From the NCBI GenBank assembly GCA_015478945.1, contig JABUQX010116867.1, forward strand, positions 29,698-93,697: a stretch of 64,000 nucleotides of DNA. Direction: 5' to 3'. The translations under genes and the position numbers were made by a program. Source of the stretch: Trachelipus rathkii. Its lineage: Eukaryota > Arthropoda > Malacostraca > Isopoda > Trachelipodidae. Under the pieces are notes generated by a model. That model did no database searches. It saw nothing but the letters and a program-made list of their open reading frames with translations, and had not been told where the DNA came from. Positions 51,301 to 64,000 of this stretch are shown in pieces (position 1 is the first letter of the stretch; each line of letters begins with the position of its first letter).

Positions 51301-53600
51301 ATATATTTTTTATATCTTTTTATAATTTTCCCTATATATTTTATATAAAAGTATATATATGGATCTATATACATTTATTCTATTATATTATAAATATTCA
51401 TATAACTAGTATAAGACAAACTATATATTAATGGAAATACTAGTGATTACTGTTAATCTAAGGATGTTTTTAAAATCAAGAAAGTTTATATGATAATCAT
51501 ATGATATTTAATTAATAAGTATAATATAATATTCATTTTAATTAATTATATAATAAGTAATAAAATATATATATTATATATGATAATTATTCTTATATTT
51601 ATTATTACATTGATATTCTTTATAATTATTATTATATATTTATTAATTAATTATTATTTATTTTTATAATTATGTATTTTATTGTTTATTAATATGATTA
51701 TTTTTATTAAGTATATATATCCTGTTATATTATTTTAATTATATACGTAAGTATTTGATTCTGTATATATTTATATTATAATTATATAATAATATTTATA
51801 TTAAGTTATATTATATATACACCAAGCTAGTGTAAGTAGACGCACTTTGTATGAACGTTCAGCGCCCAACTCCCCCCATACATTAATAAAAATTCTTAGG
51901 GTCGAAGCAAACGATTTTCTTGAGTAAAGAGGATGTGCGGTCGCCTGCTAGAGCCTCTCACATTCCCTAGATAGGAAAAGAAACAATGGTAGAGGAGGAC
52001 TCTGTAAATGTTCTAGTTAAACTAATCGAAAAGGTCTTTCAAATGTCATGATTATTAAATATTTATAATATCTTATATATATATATTTATATATTAATAA
52101 TATAAATATATTTAATTATTATATTATTTATTACTAATATTATAATATATATATTATATTATATTATATTTATTATAAATTATATAATTAATTATAATAT
52201 AATTTATATTATATATATTAGATATATAATTAATAAATATAATTAGATTATAAAGTATTATATAAATAAATATTATAATATAAGTATTTAATATATATAT
52301 AAATAATAAGTAAAGTATATATATATGTCACTATTATATAGTAATTATTATTTAGACCATATATACGAAATATAGTTGGTTATACACTTTTTAATAGTGT
52401 TATATAATATATATGATTATATAAATTAGAAAAAGTAATAAATATAATAATAATATATATAAATAATAATATTAAAATATATAATTAATTATAATACGGA
52501 TATATATGAAAATACATAATTATTAATAGAATAATGAATTAATAATTATAAAATATAAGAATCAGAAAATAAAAATATAAATTAATTAATAAAGAAATTA
52601 ATAATAATAACTCAAAATAGTATTTAAAGATTATTGATAATGTGATTATTCAATAGTATGATATCTAAATATTACAAACTAATAATTGATATTCTTGTCA
52701 CTAGATGATCACATACTAATGCACAATACACCTAAATTTTAAGAATAAACTATGACCCCTTATATCAACTTAATTAATTTTCATATATATATTCATCTTC
52801 AATACCAGTTCTCTCATCATTCAATATTCTTTCATCCTAAATTCTATTACGTTAGTTTAAGTTTTTTCAGTAAACATGAATAAAATCCATGTAATGATAT
52901 GATAAATATAATTGATAAGGGATAATCGATAATTGAAATTAATAAAAGGTAAAGAACGTTTAGGAATATGTCATGAAAATTGAGATTATAATAATAAATA
53001 AGTCGATAATCATAAAATATTTTAATAGATATATCTAATAAAAATTACGACAAGAAGATTTAAACCTTAACATGAGTACATCTATAAAATACACTACCAA
53101 TAGAGATATAATAACATATATCATATAATCTTAATATAGTATAGTAAACATAATAACTAATAATAGTTGAAATGATAACGGATAATACAAATTTACAATT
53201 GCGAACTCGATAAGTGAAATTGATAAATTTATTTAAAATTTGGTAAAATCGCTAACTATTACTAATACTAATAACGTATATACTACTATCCAAAAAATTA
53301 CTATAGTATAACATACCACATAATTGAAACCTCTGCTGTACGTCGATATACTAAATTAAATAAATCGAATAATGACATTGAATATATTTTAGATTTATGA
53401 TTAATCGCAATCATTAAGATTTATAGCATCAATATATTAACTAGTAAATAATATAAATAATCGAAATGAACAAAAAAATAAAATATATATAATAACATCT
53501 TAAAGTAAGAAAATAATAAAATAATGATAATAATAATAATAATAATTAATAATAATAAGTAATTAAAATAATAAAAGCAAAGAATAAGACTGAGAATTTT
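51301..53600. other. AT-only domain with short unique patches
   Basis: Mostly TA/ATT/AAT simple sequence (51300-51830, 52060-52620, 53505-53575). Unique patches at 51830-52055 and 52620-53500 hold nothing recognised. Confidence 0.5.
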
Positions 53601-53840
53601 ATTGCCAGCCGCCACTTATGAAATTATTACAACAAAGTTAATGATTTGTCCGTGCCAGGTACTCCAAAACACATCAGTCATCCATAAAGCAATTTACATT
53701 ATTTTGTACAAGTTATTATACGGCTCCCCTAAATCCAGATACTTGTTTGTGATACAAGTTTGGAATGTGATACATGCCAGAAAAAATTATGTGAAATTAC
53801 TATTTCACATAGTATAATATTACATAATTTCACATGAATA
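53601..53840. other. Single-copy patch with a perfect 10-bp inverted repeat
   Basis: TATGTGAAAT at 53789-53798 is followed four bases later by its complement ATTTCACATA, and TAATTTCACAT recurs near 53825. The 71-codon frame over it has no motif. Confidence 0.45.
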
Positions 53841-55480
53841 ATAACGTTATGAAGTCTATCATAAAATACAGAAAAGAAAAACAACAATAGAAATAGAAAT
53901 AGAATGTGTACAAATAGTACTTACACTAATTAATTATCAATACATTAATAGAACTGAATCTATTGTTATTAGTTGAATAAATACAATCCTATTTTTGCCT
54001 TCTTGTTGATTATTGCACTAATTTTTTTTTTGAAAATTTTATTAATATATATCTTTTTTTTCTCGTTACATACCTGTTATTCTGGTTACTTACATATATT
54101 TTTTTGCATTAGATGTTTGGTAATTTTTTATAGATTATATGTAATATTTATTTAATGATAGGCTTGATGTTGCATTTTTATGCGATGTCCGACATCATCA
54201 TTTTAATTGATGTACAAGGCGAATTATCCAATGAACTTGTTGTATTATATATATTGCATGTATATATATATAGTATTAAGAAATTTTTATATTAATCATA
54301 ACTTATTTAAGTTTAAAAAAGTATATGAAATAATAAATTTTTAAATTGATTGTTTTTCACATATTTTTTTAAAAATGTAGAGAGATTATTTGATGCATTA
54401 GATATGATTTTTTTAGGAATATTATTATATTATAAGCATTTAGAAATTATGAATAAATTGTTTATTTCTTATTGTACAACTTTATATTATTAAGTGTATT
54501 ATAAATTTTTATAGGTAAAAAAATTTAAGCTAATCTGACATATTTAATCATTATGTGTATTATTGTTGTCAGTATAAAATCAAATAATATTATTTGGATT
54601 TATAAATTTTTTGTTACTTCTAATATAAAGGTTAATTAAAATTTGAAATATACTTGAAATCAATTTGTCCTGTATATACGATATACATTCGTGTGGTAAT
54701 TTTTTTTGTCTTAACATTATAAATTTTGTTAAGATAATCATTATTTTATATTTTTGTGTATTTCTTGCCTACATTTACATAACCTAAGGTAATTTTCTTG
54801 CGTATGACAATTGCTTTTAAGATATTTTGTTTGCTACACACTAGATAGTAACATTGTTGTGTTGGACATTAGTCGCTGAAACTCCTGCTGTGAGAATCAT
54901 CCTTTGTAACTCTGTCGTCTTGTCTACCCTATCATTTGTTGTACAATTGTTTTACCTCTTAGCGATTATAATGCTACATACATTGACTATATTTTGGTTA
55001 TTTTGATTTTACTATTATTTTGTTTGGTTGACGTTTGCATTAAATTTAGTATTTTCTGTATTAACATATCAACTGACCTATATATCTGTATTCAGATATG
55101 CATGTTAAATTAGTTGATTAATTTAATATTAACAAGTATTATTTTTTACGTTATTTTATTTTGTATTGTCTTTTTTTGTTAATATAAACATTATTGATGC
55201 GTTTTTTTAATGAGATTAGAGATCTGTGTGTTTAGGTTAGTTATTATTTGGTTACATATATATTTTATTTATCTTTCTTTTATTATATTTTTTGGTCAAT
55301 ATTTTTTGTTACTATATATATTTTATTGTTTATATGTTTAATTATTGTAAAAAGCCAGTATACAGTATTCACGGTTCAGTCATTCATTTCTTATAACCAT
55401 GTATACTTTTTGTCTTGTTTTTTACTTTTTCATTCTCGTTTTTTGCAATTTTTATCTTCCAATATATATATGTTTCATAT
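53841..55480. other. T-rich non-coding DNA
   Basis: Long T-rich stretches give phenylalanine/isoleucine/tyrosine-rich chance frames. Nothing recognised. Confidence 0.45.
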
Positions 55481-56125
55481 ATAGATATATTAATATAATA
55501 TATAATGATATAATAATATTATATTAGAATATATTAATATATTTTAACATAATATAACCTATGACCAATATTAATAAGATTAATTTCAAGAAATATAAGT
55601 ATATATAAATACACAATATAATATTTTTAATTATAAGTATATATAAATAGATTAAAAAGATAAATAATTCATTGCTTCAATCTGGGTCAATATAAACTAA
55701 TAACACCTACATAATAGTATTTAGCTAGTTTATATATGAAGAATACAATAATATATTACAAAACTACACAATCTCATGCAGATTTGAGTCATTCACTCTA
55801 ATTTAGTCGTTTAAATAGTGCTTGATGGTTAATTACCAGTTTTAGATGTCAGGAGTAAAGCGCTCGAAGTACGTTATTTTAAGTCAAATATGAGATGGTT
55901 CCCAGCCCCAGGAAGATTCTTTATATTTATGAAACATGTGCTACAATTTAGCATAGACCAGGAGGCAACACCATAAACAGTATATAAAATTTTAAAATTT
56001 TTTTATCTAAATATAATATATATATATATATATATACAATATATATACTATATAGTATATATATATAATATAATATTATTAATACAATATATAATATATA
56101 TATATACTATACTATATATTCGTAT
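55481..56125. other. TA-rich DNA around a single-copy patch
   Basis: TA arrays at 55480-55550 and 56010-56120 flank unique DNA without a recognised feature. Confidence 0.5.
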
Positions 56126-56159
56126 AACAACTGCTACAATTCAACGGCAGTGTGATAGG

Positions 56160-56372
56160 TATTCAAAAATAACCCCTTTAAGTAATTTCACACTGCTGGG
56201 ATGTGAACACTTACGCCTCGCAGATGTCCGCGTAAGTGTTTTGACGACCGACGCGCTATACTTTGAGTCCATCGTGGCTGCCGTCCGTCCATAACCACTT
56301 ACGCGCACATCTGCTGGCCCAGGTTCAACATCCCAGCAGTTGTTGAAATTACTTAAGGGGTTATTTTTGAAT
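56160..56372. mobile_element. 213-bp MITE with 77-bp terminal inverted repeats
   Basis: The left arm (56161-56238) and the complement of the right arm (56372-56296) both read ATTCAAAAATAACCCCTT. Both then have AAGTAATTTCA, CTGCTGGGATGT, GCAGATGT and CGCGTAAGTG, with small indels between. The loop of about 57 bp has no gene. TA arrays flank the unit, consistent with insertion at TA. It is a non-autonomous DNA transposon; the superfamily is unknown. Confidence 0.85.
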
Positions 56373-56374
56373 AT

Positions 56375-56470
56375 ATATATTATATATTTTATATATATAT
56401 ATATATATATAATTATATATATAATATATATTATAGATATAATATATATAATATAGATATATTAATTTAT
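56375..56470. repeat. (TA)n array
   Basis: Right flank of the MITE. Confidence 0.9.
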
Positions 56471-56573
56471 AAATTGTTATATCATTAATGCAAGATTAAA
56501 TACCAAATTTTCTATTTTAGATTATTTATATATTATAGCATAATTTATATATAAATTTATATTAACAATAGTC

Positions 56574-56574
<1 letters not shown>

Positions 56575-56611
<37 letters not shown>

Positions 56612-56697
56612 CCTCTCTCTCCTCTCTGCTCTCTTCTCTCTCTCTTCTCTCTCTCTTCGTTACATTTTTTTTTTTTTTTTTCTTTTTTATTTTTTTA
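56575..56697. repeat. (CT)n microsatellite followed by poly-T
   Basis: About 85 bp of CT/CCT units, then 18 T and a T-rich tail. A non-repeat piece ending in GGGCAATATACCAAG follows. Confidence 0.95.
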
Positions 56698-57620
56698 AGC
56701 AGATATCTACCACCACACTCGGCTGGCCCTTCAAGAGGGCAATATACCAAGATAAAATCTCCAAAATTTTTTTAAAAATTTACTTAAATTTCCCAATGGA
56801 ACATAATTTCAAAAACCTTTTTAAAATGTGCGGCATTAGCCTATAATATATATATATATATACTATTAAATAGTGCTATTATATATGATTTTTAAGTTTA
56901 GCTAGTGTATATATATATACTAATATAATATATAATATTATATCATATTAAATTTAAAGTGAGCTATATAGGGTGACATACACTTATTCTCCACTAAACA
57001 CCGGAGCTTACAGTTAATCACTATGCACGCTCATGTGTCAGCCATACCGAAAGGTATTCCACCAGTCCGCCCTGTGACAGTTTATATATATGTTTTTACA
57101 CCCTGAATATTATTGTCAATACATTATATATTTTTGTACTTTTTGGAAACTTTATGGCTTGAAAGCATTCTGAAAATAAACCAAGTATTTATTGTCGCTT
57201 TCTGTAGTGATTGTACCGATTTGTTATTACCACTCAGCCACAGATATATTCTTACTATTTCTTATTGTCCATTTTATATATAAATATTATTAAATGCTAG
57301 ATTAGAATTAAATAGATCTTAGAGTGCGTAATGAACGAAACATTGGGACCATCCGTCAAATAGTCAGAGTTCACAAACCAAGAAATGTTAATGTGTGAAT
57401 AAGTTGAATTGTAAGATTAATGATAAGTGTTGTTGGTGTTATAAAATGTATGTTAGAAGGTTGTGTTATAGTGTAAATGTATGATTGATGAGTTATGTGA
57501 GTGTTGTTTAAAAGATGATGTGACGTTGTGTGTTTATTAAGAATCGACTCTTCGCCGATCAATTTCTAGTGACAGTCCCATATGCAAAAATGATTATGAT
57601 AATTAGAAAAAATAATGTAT
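56698..57620. other. Single-copy non-coding stretch with a TA patch
   Basis: A TA patch lies at 56848-56945. No gene was recognised. Confidence 0.45.
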
Positions 57621-60584
57621 CCGATAAAAGGCAGAGTGAACAATAGACGATTTCCACAAAAGTGAGAATAAAATCGAGATAAGACGAAGGGAAAAAGCAA
57701 CCATCCTATAAAGGAGAACACAAGGGAGATGCGGGAAAGAGGGAGAATTAAGCCGGAGTAATTATATCGGCCAGAGACCTACCGGAGCTTGGCGAGACAT
57801 AGCGCAAGAGCTGAGGCGCAGACTTCAACGTCGGCCGTTAAATAAAACGCCAAACTAGGGAAGAGACCCGTGAAAAGGCGTGATGTTAATTGAGTTGCAT
57901 TTAATTTTAAAAGAACTATATCCAAATCCTACTTGCTTCACAGAATATTTTAGCAAAAAAAATAGAGGGAGCATGAAAATACTAAGAAAGAAATGTTTCC
58001 ACCCAAAAAAAAGAAAAAAAGAACAAAAAAAAAAAATCACTGCTGCAGCTTACCACCGAAAGGTGAGGGAGAACCCAACTTGTGTGTGGTCAGAACGGCC
58101 ACGCGGCTTCCGGGGCTTCCGGGAAAAGGAACTGCGCGAGGAGACCGGATCTTGTCGGCAGCCTGGATCTGGACCACCAAAGCAAGATTCATAACCTGAG
58201 AATAAAGATTAAAGGTAAGACACCGTCGGAGAGTGTTGAGGTCGCTAAAGATGAATAAATGAAGATGTACTGCTGGCAAGAAGTGAAGGTGCGACCCTGC
58301 AAAACAAGCCTCCCGACTAAGATGCGAATAACGGGAAACACAAAGGAAGGGATATACACATACGCGCAGGGAGATGGAGTTTCGTCTGGACGAACTGCTG
58401 TGAGAAAGAGAAGACACAGAAGTGTATAGGAGTGGATGAGACGTGACCGGCGCGGGAGCGAATTAAGGAGCCCAAGTAAGTAATTGAGAAGAGCGCAGAG
58501 GAGGTAGAAACGAGAATAGAGAGAAAAGGACAAGACATGAAGAGAACGTGAGATAGGATAAGATAGAAGACCCAGAATGTGTAGGAAGAAAAGAAAGAAC
58601 AGGCGGCGGGGCCAAAGACCAGGCAAATAAAGCGCGGGAGCCAAAGAGCAAAAAAGAAAATCCGAAGACGCATGGTGCGTGAAAAGAGATCCAAAGTGCA
58701 TCATATCAACCGAAATGGGAGATGAGTAAAGAAGATAAAGAAGAAAAAGAGGAAGAATAGGAAAAAGATGGAAATGTAGAAAGAGGGTAAGAAACGGGAG
58801 AGAGCCAAGACATGACGTAAGAGAGAAAAAAGAGGAATAACAGTATAAATAACGAAACAAAACACTGGAAGACGGTAGAAAGGAGAGTAAATTGTATAAA
58901 ACAACAGTAGAGTGTCGAGCCAGGAGAAGGATAGCACAAGTCTGAAGCGTGCCAGAACAAAGACCAGATGAAGAATCACACACCACAAGGCGCGCGCGAA
59001 ACGGGGCATATCCCAAACCGGAAATCAACGAATGGAAGAAGAGGAGCAAAGGGCGTGAGCACGAATGGTGAAAACAAGTGCATGAACGAGTGGAAAAGTG
59101 ACGAACCCAAAGAGCGACCAAGGCACAATGAGGGCAGCGAGCGTCCGGAAGGAGGAAGCGGGGGATAGGGAAGGAACCAGTGCCTGAAAGAAGGTGCCGG
59201 GAGAGCGGGGCGCAAAGGCGAGGAGAGTCGGATGGAAAAGAGCAGTATAGTGCAAAGAGTTGGATGACAGAAGGAAAAAATTAGGCGTAAAGGCGAAGCA
59301 GGTAAATGTGGAATGTGAGGCGGGTAAGAAAACAAGTGAAGAAGGAAAAGAAAAGCACACGAAGAGACCAAACGAAAAGCGTAAGGACTAACGAAAGAGG
59401 CAGAGCAAGCATGCACAGAATAGAAGAGAAACAGGCCGTAAAGCAAGAGACCAAAAGAACAAAAACAATACCGATGGCGACCACGAAGCGAAATAGAGAA
59501 GGGGAAACGCGAAGGACAGTAAAAGATACCAAAAATAAAAAGAAGGGCTAAAAACATGTGATTAACCGAAGCATGCATAAGACAAGAACTATTACAATAT
59601 AAAAAAGATAAAGGACCTAATCTAGAAAAGATAGTGAAACAGAGTCCATATAAAGAGACAGAAAGAGAAAGAAGAGTAGGCACAGAGCCTAATACAACAC
59701 TACCCTCAGAAGTATATAAAAGGAGTGAAAAGCGGGGGGGAAACCGGTGTGAGGGGAGAATTGGGTCTCGTGGAGTGGGCCCACCCTGGGGCAAATGAGG
59801 CAACGCCTACACTAAATGACGAGGAAAGTGAGCTAATAATACCCACCAAGGGTCCCGGGTCTTCCCAGGTGGAACGCTAGGGAGGGCGGACAGGCCGACG
59901 CGTCGAGGGCCACGTGAAAAGGTGAGAGAAGAGGGGGGGCCCCACAAGGCGTGCCGAATAGGCGAGCCGGCTGCGTGAGACGCAGTGGCAGAGGTCGTCG
60001 ACGACTCGGGTCGGTGTGCCGCCTGCTCCACACGCACCTGAGCCCCCAGCCAGCGACGAGCAAGGGTAGTGAGCAGGAAGAGACGAGTGACAGGAGAGAT
60101 AGTAAATAGAAGATAAGTAGAGAAGATAAATAGATAGATAATAATAGAGAATAATGAAGAAGAGATAAGAGACGAGATAGGATAGTAACATGAATGGTAC
60201 GGAGTGCCGCCAGGTAGACAGAGGTGGAGTTGAAAAAGTGGTGAGAGCAGAACAAAATGTGGCAGCTGACAGAAGATGGAGAAATAAGTGGGTGGTGAAG
60301 AGTGGCAAATTGAAAAACAAGAAGAAAAATTGGGCGGTGGTGAAATGGGGTCAGGCCCTGAAGGAAAAAAAGGGAGCAAATCTGATGGCAAAAATGGAAA
60401 AGATAAAGTGTGAAACAAAAAAAAAAAAAAAGAAAATGTGGGTAGAAAGGTGTAATGACAAAAGTGAGTCAAGTGGTGGGTGTGTGGAAAGAATAAAGAA
60501 AGTGTAAAAGAGAGAAGCGAAAACAAGTAAAAAGAAAAGTAAAATTAAAGGATGGGAATGTTGCAGAAAAAAAAGATGGTAAAC

Positions 60585-60900
60585 GGAGTCTAAACGAATG
60601 GGAATAAGTGACGCAAGTAACGAATGTGTAAGTAAGTGGGTAAACGAAAAGTGGTAAACGAGGGCAACTGAAGTGGTGAACGAATGGACCTAAGTGTTAA
60701 ACTAGGGTGGAAACGAGTGGGAGAAGTAGCGAAAGTGGGAAACAAGTAAAACGAAGTCTGAACAGAATATGAAACGAATGGGGAACAAAGGGAAACGAAT
60801 GGTAAAAATCGTAAAACGAAGATCTGGAAACATAGCAACGAATGGCTAACTATCGTGTTGAAACAATAATGAACGTGAGGGAGGTTAAAACTAAGGTGAA
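60585..60900. repeat. Degenerate GTAAACGAATGG repeat
   Basis: AAACGAATGG or a near relative recurs about ten times with 12-25 bp spacing (for example near 60590, 60643, 60680, 60708, 60770, 60792). Related words occur at 59026-59110 (CAACGAATGG, CACGAATGG, AACGAGTGG). Confidence 0.65.
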
Positions 60901-61433
60901 AGGAAAACAATGTGGTAATGAAGGAAACGAAAGGCGTGAGACTATGTAAGTAAGTGGAGCGTGGAAGTGTGAAAGAAGGTGTGAAACTTAAGTTCTGTGG
61001 GAACGAGGTGAATTGAATGGATACTGTAAAGTGAATATTTATAAATAAAATTTGAGAAAACTAAGTAAAACTAATCTGACTAGTAGCTCTAAATTAAAGT
61101 TAGTGTTGAAAACTGAATAAACACATGGCGAACAGGAAAGAGAACAGGCGAAGCAAGGACAGGAAAAGCGGCAAGGTGCGCACCGCACCGCACCACCGAG
61201 AGGCGAAAAGCGCGGCCAACCGCCACGGTACGCACAAAGTGGAGGCCACACCGCATGGGAAGAGTTATTGAGTGTCCCACACCACACCCCACCGCACCGG
61301 GAGTGGCGGCCAACCCCAGGTGGTGAATGAGGGCAGGGAAAATGGAAGTAAAGTGTTGTAAAAAATGTAGAGTGGTTAATGCGGGAGAGGCCCCCCGTCC
61401 GGAAAAGGCCCAGCCCGTGAGGGGGGGGAGGTA

Positions 61434-61437
<4 letters not shown>

Positions 61438-61466
<29 letters not shown>

Positions 61467-61467
61467 A
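61438..61467. repeat. Poly-A run
   Basis: About 25 A directly after a GGGGGGGG run and before an AGAGAG-rich stretch. It could be a retroposon tail. Confidence 0.8.
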
Positions 61468-62700
61468 AAAGAAGTAAGAGAAATAGAGAAGAGAGATGAG
61501 AGAGAGAGAGAGAGAGAAGAGAGTACTGGGAGAGAGAAGAGATAGAGATGCAAGGAGGGCAGAACGGAGAAGAATTGGTAAAGTGTAAAAGTGATTTAAA
61601 ATAGTAGTGCTAATAAGATGGAGTAATTGAAGATCGTGGTGAAAAACAAGATAAATGGGGGGTAGAAGCGGCCAGGATGAGATACAGGTGAAAACGAAGT
61701 ATATAAGAGAATGGAGGGATTAGAATGAAGTACGTATGATAACGGAATAGATGTTATATATAGAAAACAACGACACAACAGTTGATCACAAGAATATTGA
61801 TTGGGCAAATAGAAATCGGTGAAAGCGTGTAATAGTGTGGTGTGACAGCCCAGGCAACCCCGTGAGTGTAGTGTGTGTGAGCGACTGTGCACAGCACGAG
61901 ACGAACAAGAAGCGGGGCGTCAAACACTACGCGACATCGCGAGCCGAGACATCAGCAGAAAGACGGTAAGTGGTGGAGACCATGCACTCATCGCGTTGAT
62001 AGTATGCGTAGGACACACATGTAATAAAAGAATAATAAAAAATATGATAAATAATGATATAAGAAAGAGAGAATAAATGAGAATATGGTAATAGTAAGTC
62101 AGGTGAAAAAAGGAACGAGAAAAGTAAATGCCGGTGTGGGGAGTAGGATCAGGGTGTTGTTAATATAAGGACGTATAAAAGTGGGTAGAGGAATAAAAAA
62201 TAGAGGGGATCGTATAAGATGACGAAAAAATAAAAACTCCCGGGGGTGCGGGGGCGAACCATGCTTCATAGTATGACTAAAAAAATACAACTACTCGACC
62301 ACTACGACCAGCCGAAAAACCACACAAGTAAACATGCAAGAACGGTTAGAAGTCAGGACAAAGAAACTACTCAACTAAAATCCGAACTTGCTCAAACCGC
62401 AAACTGGGGCGGAACCCCAGAGAGCAAGAGCCCATAATGCCACTAACTAAGCTGTAATAAAAAAAAGAAATGATAAGAGATAAAAAATAAAGGAAATGTA
62501 TATATATATGCAAAAATGTCAAAAATAAAATTGATCTGTTGAACAAAACTTTAAAAAAAAATGTTATAAATAAAAAAAGCGGCAAACAAAATAGCAGGAT
62601 ATGAAAAATAACCGAAAGCATCAGGAGTGTCCCGTAAACAAACCCGGCGCTCCCGGTCCACACAGCGGACAATCAAGAAAATCTGAAAAAAGAGGGAGAA

Positions 62701-63480
62701 TATGGGAAAAAAAATCAAGAAATAAAAAAAAAATAAAATATTAAAGAGAAAATAAAACAAAACAAAATCAAAATAAAGTAATAAGAAAACAATAAAAATC
62801 AATAAAGAAAAATTACAAGCAATAAATATAAAAACTAAATAGAAATTAGGATGATGACTTTTGTTTTTGTACAACGTCATATAACGGAAGAGAAAAAAAG
62901 TTACAAAAAAAAGAGAAAAAATCGCAAGATAAAAGTAATAATAGAACAAAATAAATGATAAAAATACAGTGCAAAAAGTGTGCAAAAAAAAACAAAAATT
63001 ACAAAAATAAAATGAAAAACGAAAAAACAAAAACAAACAAACTAAATATAATTAGTATATAAAATATTATATAAATGATATAAGAAATAGAAAATATAAG
63101 TATAATAAATAATAACTATATACAACAACAACGATAAAAACATAATCAACATACAAGATAAAAAACATAAGAATGATAAAGAGGATAAGAAATAATAATA
63201 TAATAATCATCTTCAAAATACATGAATATTAATATAAAAAGATAAGAAAAATCAAATACCCGAAAAAAAAAAAAAAAATAAAAAAGCAACTATCAAAATG
63301 AAAGAGCAGATGCAACAACAACAATATAATATAAAAAAATATAAAAAGATCAACAATCAACACTATCAACAGACAGACAATAATACATATCGCAGAACAT
63401 ATCTCTCGTAGTCAAGTCCAGCGACTGTTAATAAGTCACACCCATAGTCCGTGTTTTAGATCGACGAATGAATAAAAAGA
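62701..63480. other. A-rich simple DNA
   Basis: A-rich with AAC, AAT and AAAAT words. No gene was recognised. Confidence 0.6.
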
Positions 63481-63489
63481 AGTACTGAC

Positions 63490-64000
63490 CTTATGGTAGG
63501 CAGTCAAATAAGAGGAGATGCATATTAGATTAGGCAAGATTAAGGAAGGATGAGTCTGCACTAGTGATAAGGCTAGTCAAGAGAAGACATGCCTAGAGAT
63601 AGGGCACGCCTTAAGCAATCAGACACGCAACTGAATATAGGGTAGGAAAAGTCGAGAAAAGAACAGTCACCTATGGTGGGTAAGAGAGTATAAAGAGAAG
63701 GTCTGATTAGGTAGGCAGTCATTGAGGCTGCCTAGGTAGGCAGTTAAAGAAGGCTGCCTAGGTAGGCAGTCAAGAAGGCTTGCTAGGTAGGCAGTTAAGA
63801 AGGCTGCCTAGTATGGCAGTCAAGAAGGCTGCCTATGGTAGGCAGGTTAAGTAAGCGCTGATTAGGGTAGGGCCAGTCAAAGAAAGGCCTGCCTTAGGGT
63901 ATGGCAGTTTGAAGGAAGGCTGCCTAGGGTAGCAGTTCAAGAAGGGCTGCCTAGGGCAGGCAGTTCAAGAAGGCTGCCAAAAGTAGAGCAGGAGTTTAAG
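63490..64000. repeat. 25-26 bp palindromic tandem repeat (minisatellite)
   Basis: Clear units start at 63725, 63751, 63776, 63801 and 63826 (spacing 26, 25, 25, 25). Each reads AGGCTGCCTAGGTAGGCAGT plus a short TCAAGA or TTAAGA joint. Within a unit, CTGCCTA and TAGGCAG are perfect inverted complements around GG. Units before 63700 are decayed; those after 63850 gain single extra bases. The array continues past the window end. Confidence 0.85.

Larger units (their letters stand above)
57621..62700. other. Purine-skewed, GC-richer domain
   Basis: For about 5 kb the plus strand is dominated by A and G. The minus strand therefore shows long serine/leucine/phenylalanine-rich open frames (310, 275 and 239 codons). 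These overlap one another in several frames and have no domain, so I reject them as genes. GC-rich blocks lie at 58040-58190, 59860-60060 and 61130-61440. A donor-like ACG/GTAAGT occurs at about 61965. Function unknown. Confidence 0.5.

Noticed and set aside
58189..60526. Long minus-strand open frames (310, 275 and 239 codons)
   Set aside because: They overlap each other in several frames, are built of S/L/F/P from a pyrimidine-rich strand, and show no domain or codon structure.
62246..62437. 63-codon plus-strand frame near a GGGGGCGAACC word
   Set aside because: No protein motif, and the box-B-like word has no matching box A, so neither a gene nor a tRNA is supported.

Overview
The window reads as nuclear DNA of an animal, most likely an arthropod and plausibly a decapod crustacean. 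The signs are very low gene density, a split gene with GT-AG introns, about thirty (TA)n arrays, and decayed non-LTR retrotransposons and hAT transposons of types I associate with crustacean genomes. Almost every long open frame is a low-complexity or antisense shadow. No bacterial gene, phage, CRISPR array or rRNA was seen, and no tRNA gene I can support.

The one conserved host gene is hidden in short exons on the minus strand. An intact 51-codon exon at 9531-9683 encodes the eukaryote-specific N-terminal domain of cytosolic asparaginyl-tRNA synthetase. A probable start exon lies at 15441-15498, with a good ATG context and a perfect GTAAGT donor. The 5.8 kb between them is an intron filled with TA arrays, a minus-strand LINE fragment and a hAT remnant. 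The catalytic exons must lie left of the window or in stretches I could not read.

Left third (1-19.5 kb): a plus-strand Jockey-type LINE (2.25-5.04 kb) with a decayed endonuclease, a reverse transcriptase and a C-terminal tail; a hAT remnant (5.05-6.29 kb); two ends of a second hAT-like family (7.8-8.1 and 12.2-14.9 kb); a zinc-knuckle gag-like fragment (15.8-16.85 kb); and a G/T-rich block to 19.5 kb. Middle (19.5-41 kb): extreme AT-rich DNA with a 1.2 kb mirrored inverted repeat (21.75-22.98 against 25.14-26.46 kb), a four-unit 87-bp tandem array (36.0-36.3 kb) and a C-rich island (40.25-40.8 kb). Next (41-47 kb): two head-to-head fragments of one LINE family, whose third copy lies at 10.9-11.7 kb, with a 365-bp foldback between them. 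Right end (47-64 kb): AT-rich DNA, a 213-bp MITE (56.16-56.37 kb), a 5-kb purine-skewed domain (57.6-62.7 kb), and a satellite of 25-26 bp palindromic units running off the end.

Single-base irregularities throughout the TA arrays and satellites suggest either old decay or an imperfectly polished long-read assembly. That matters for every frame-based claim here. I found no convincing new biochemical system. The most useful results are the hidden synthetase exons and the inverted-repeat architectures.
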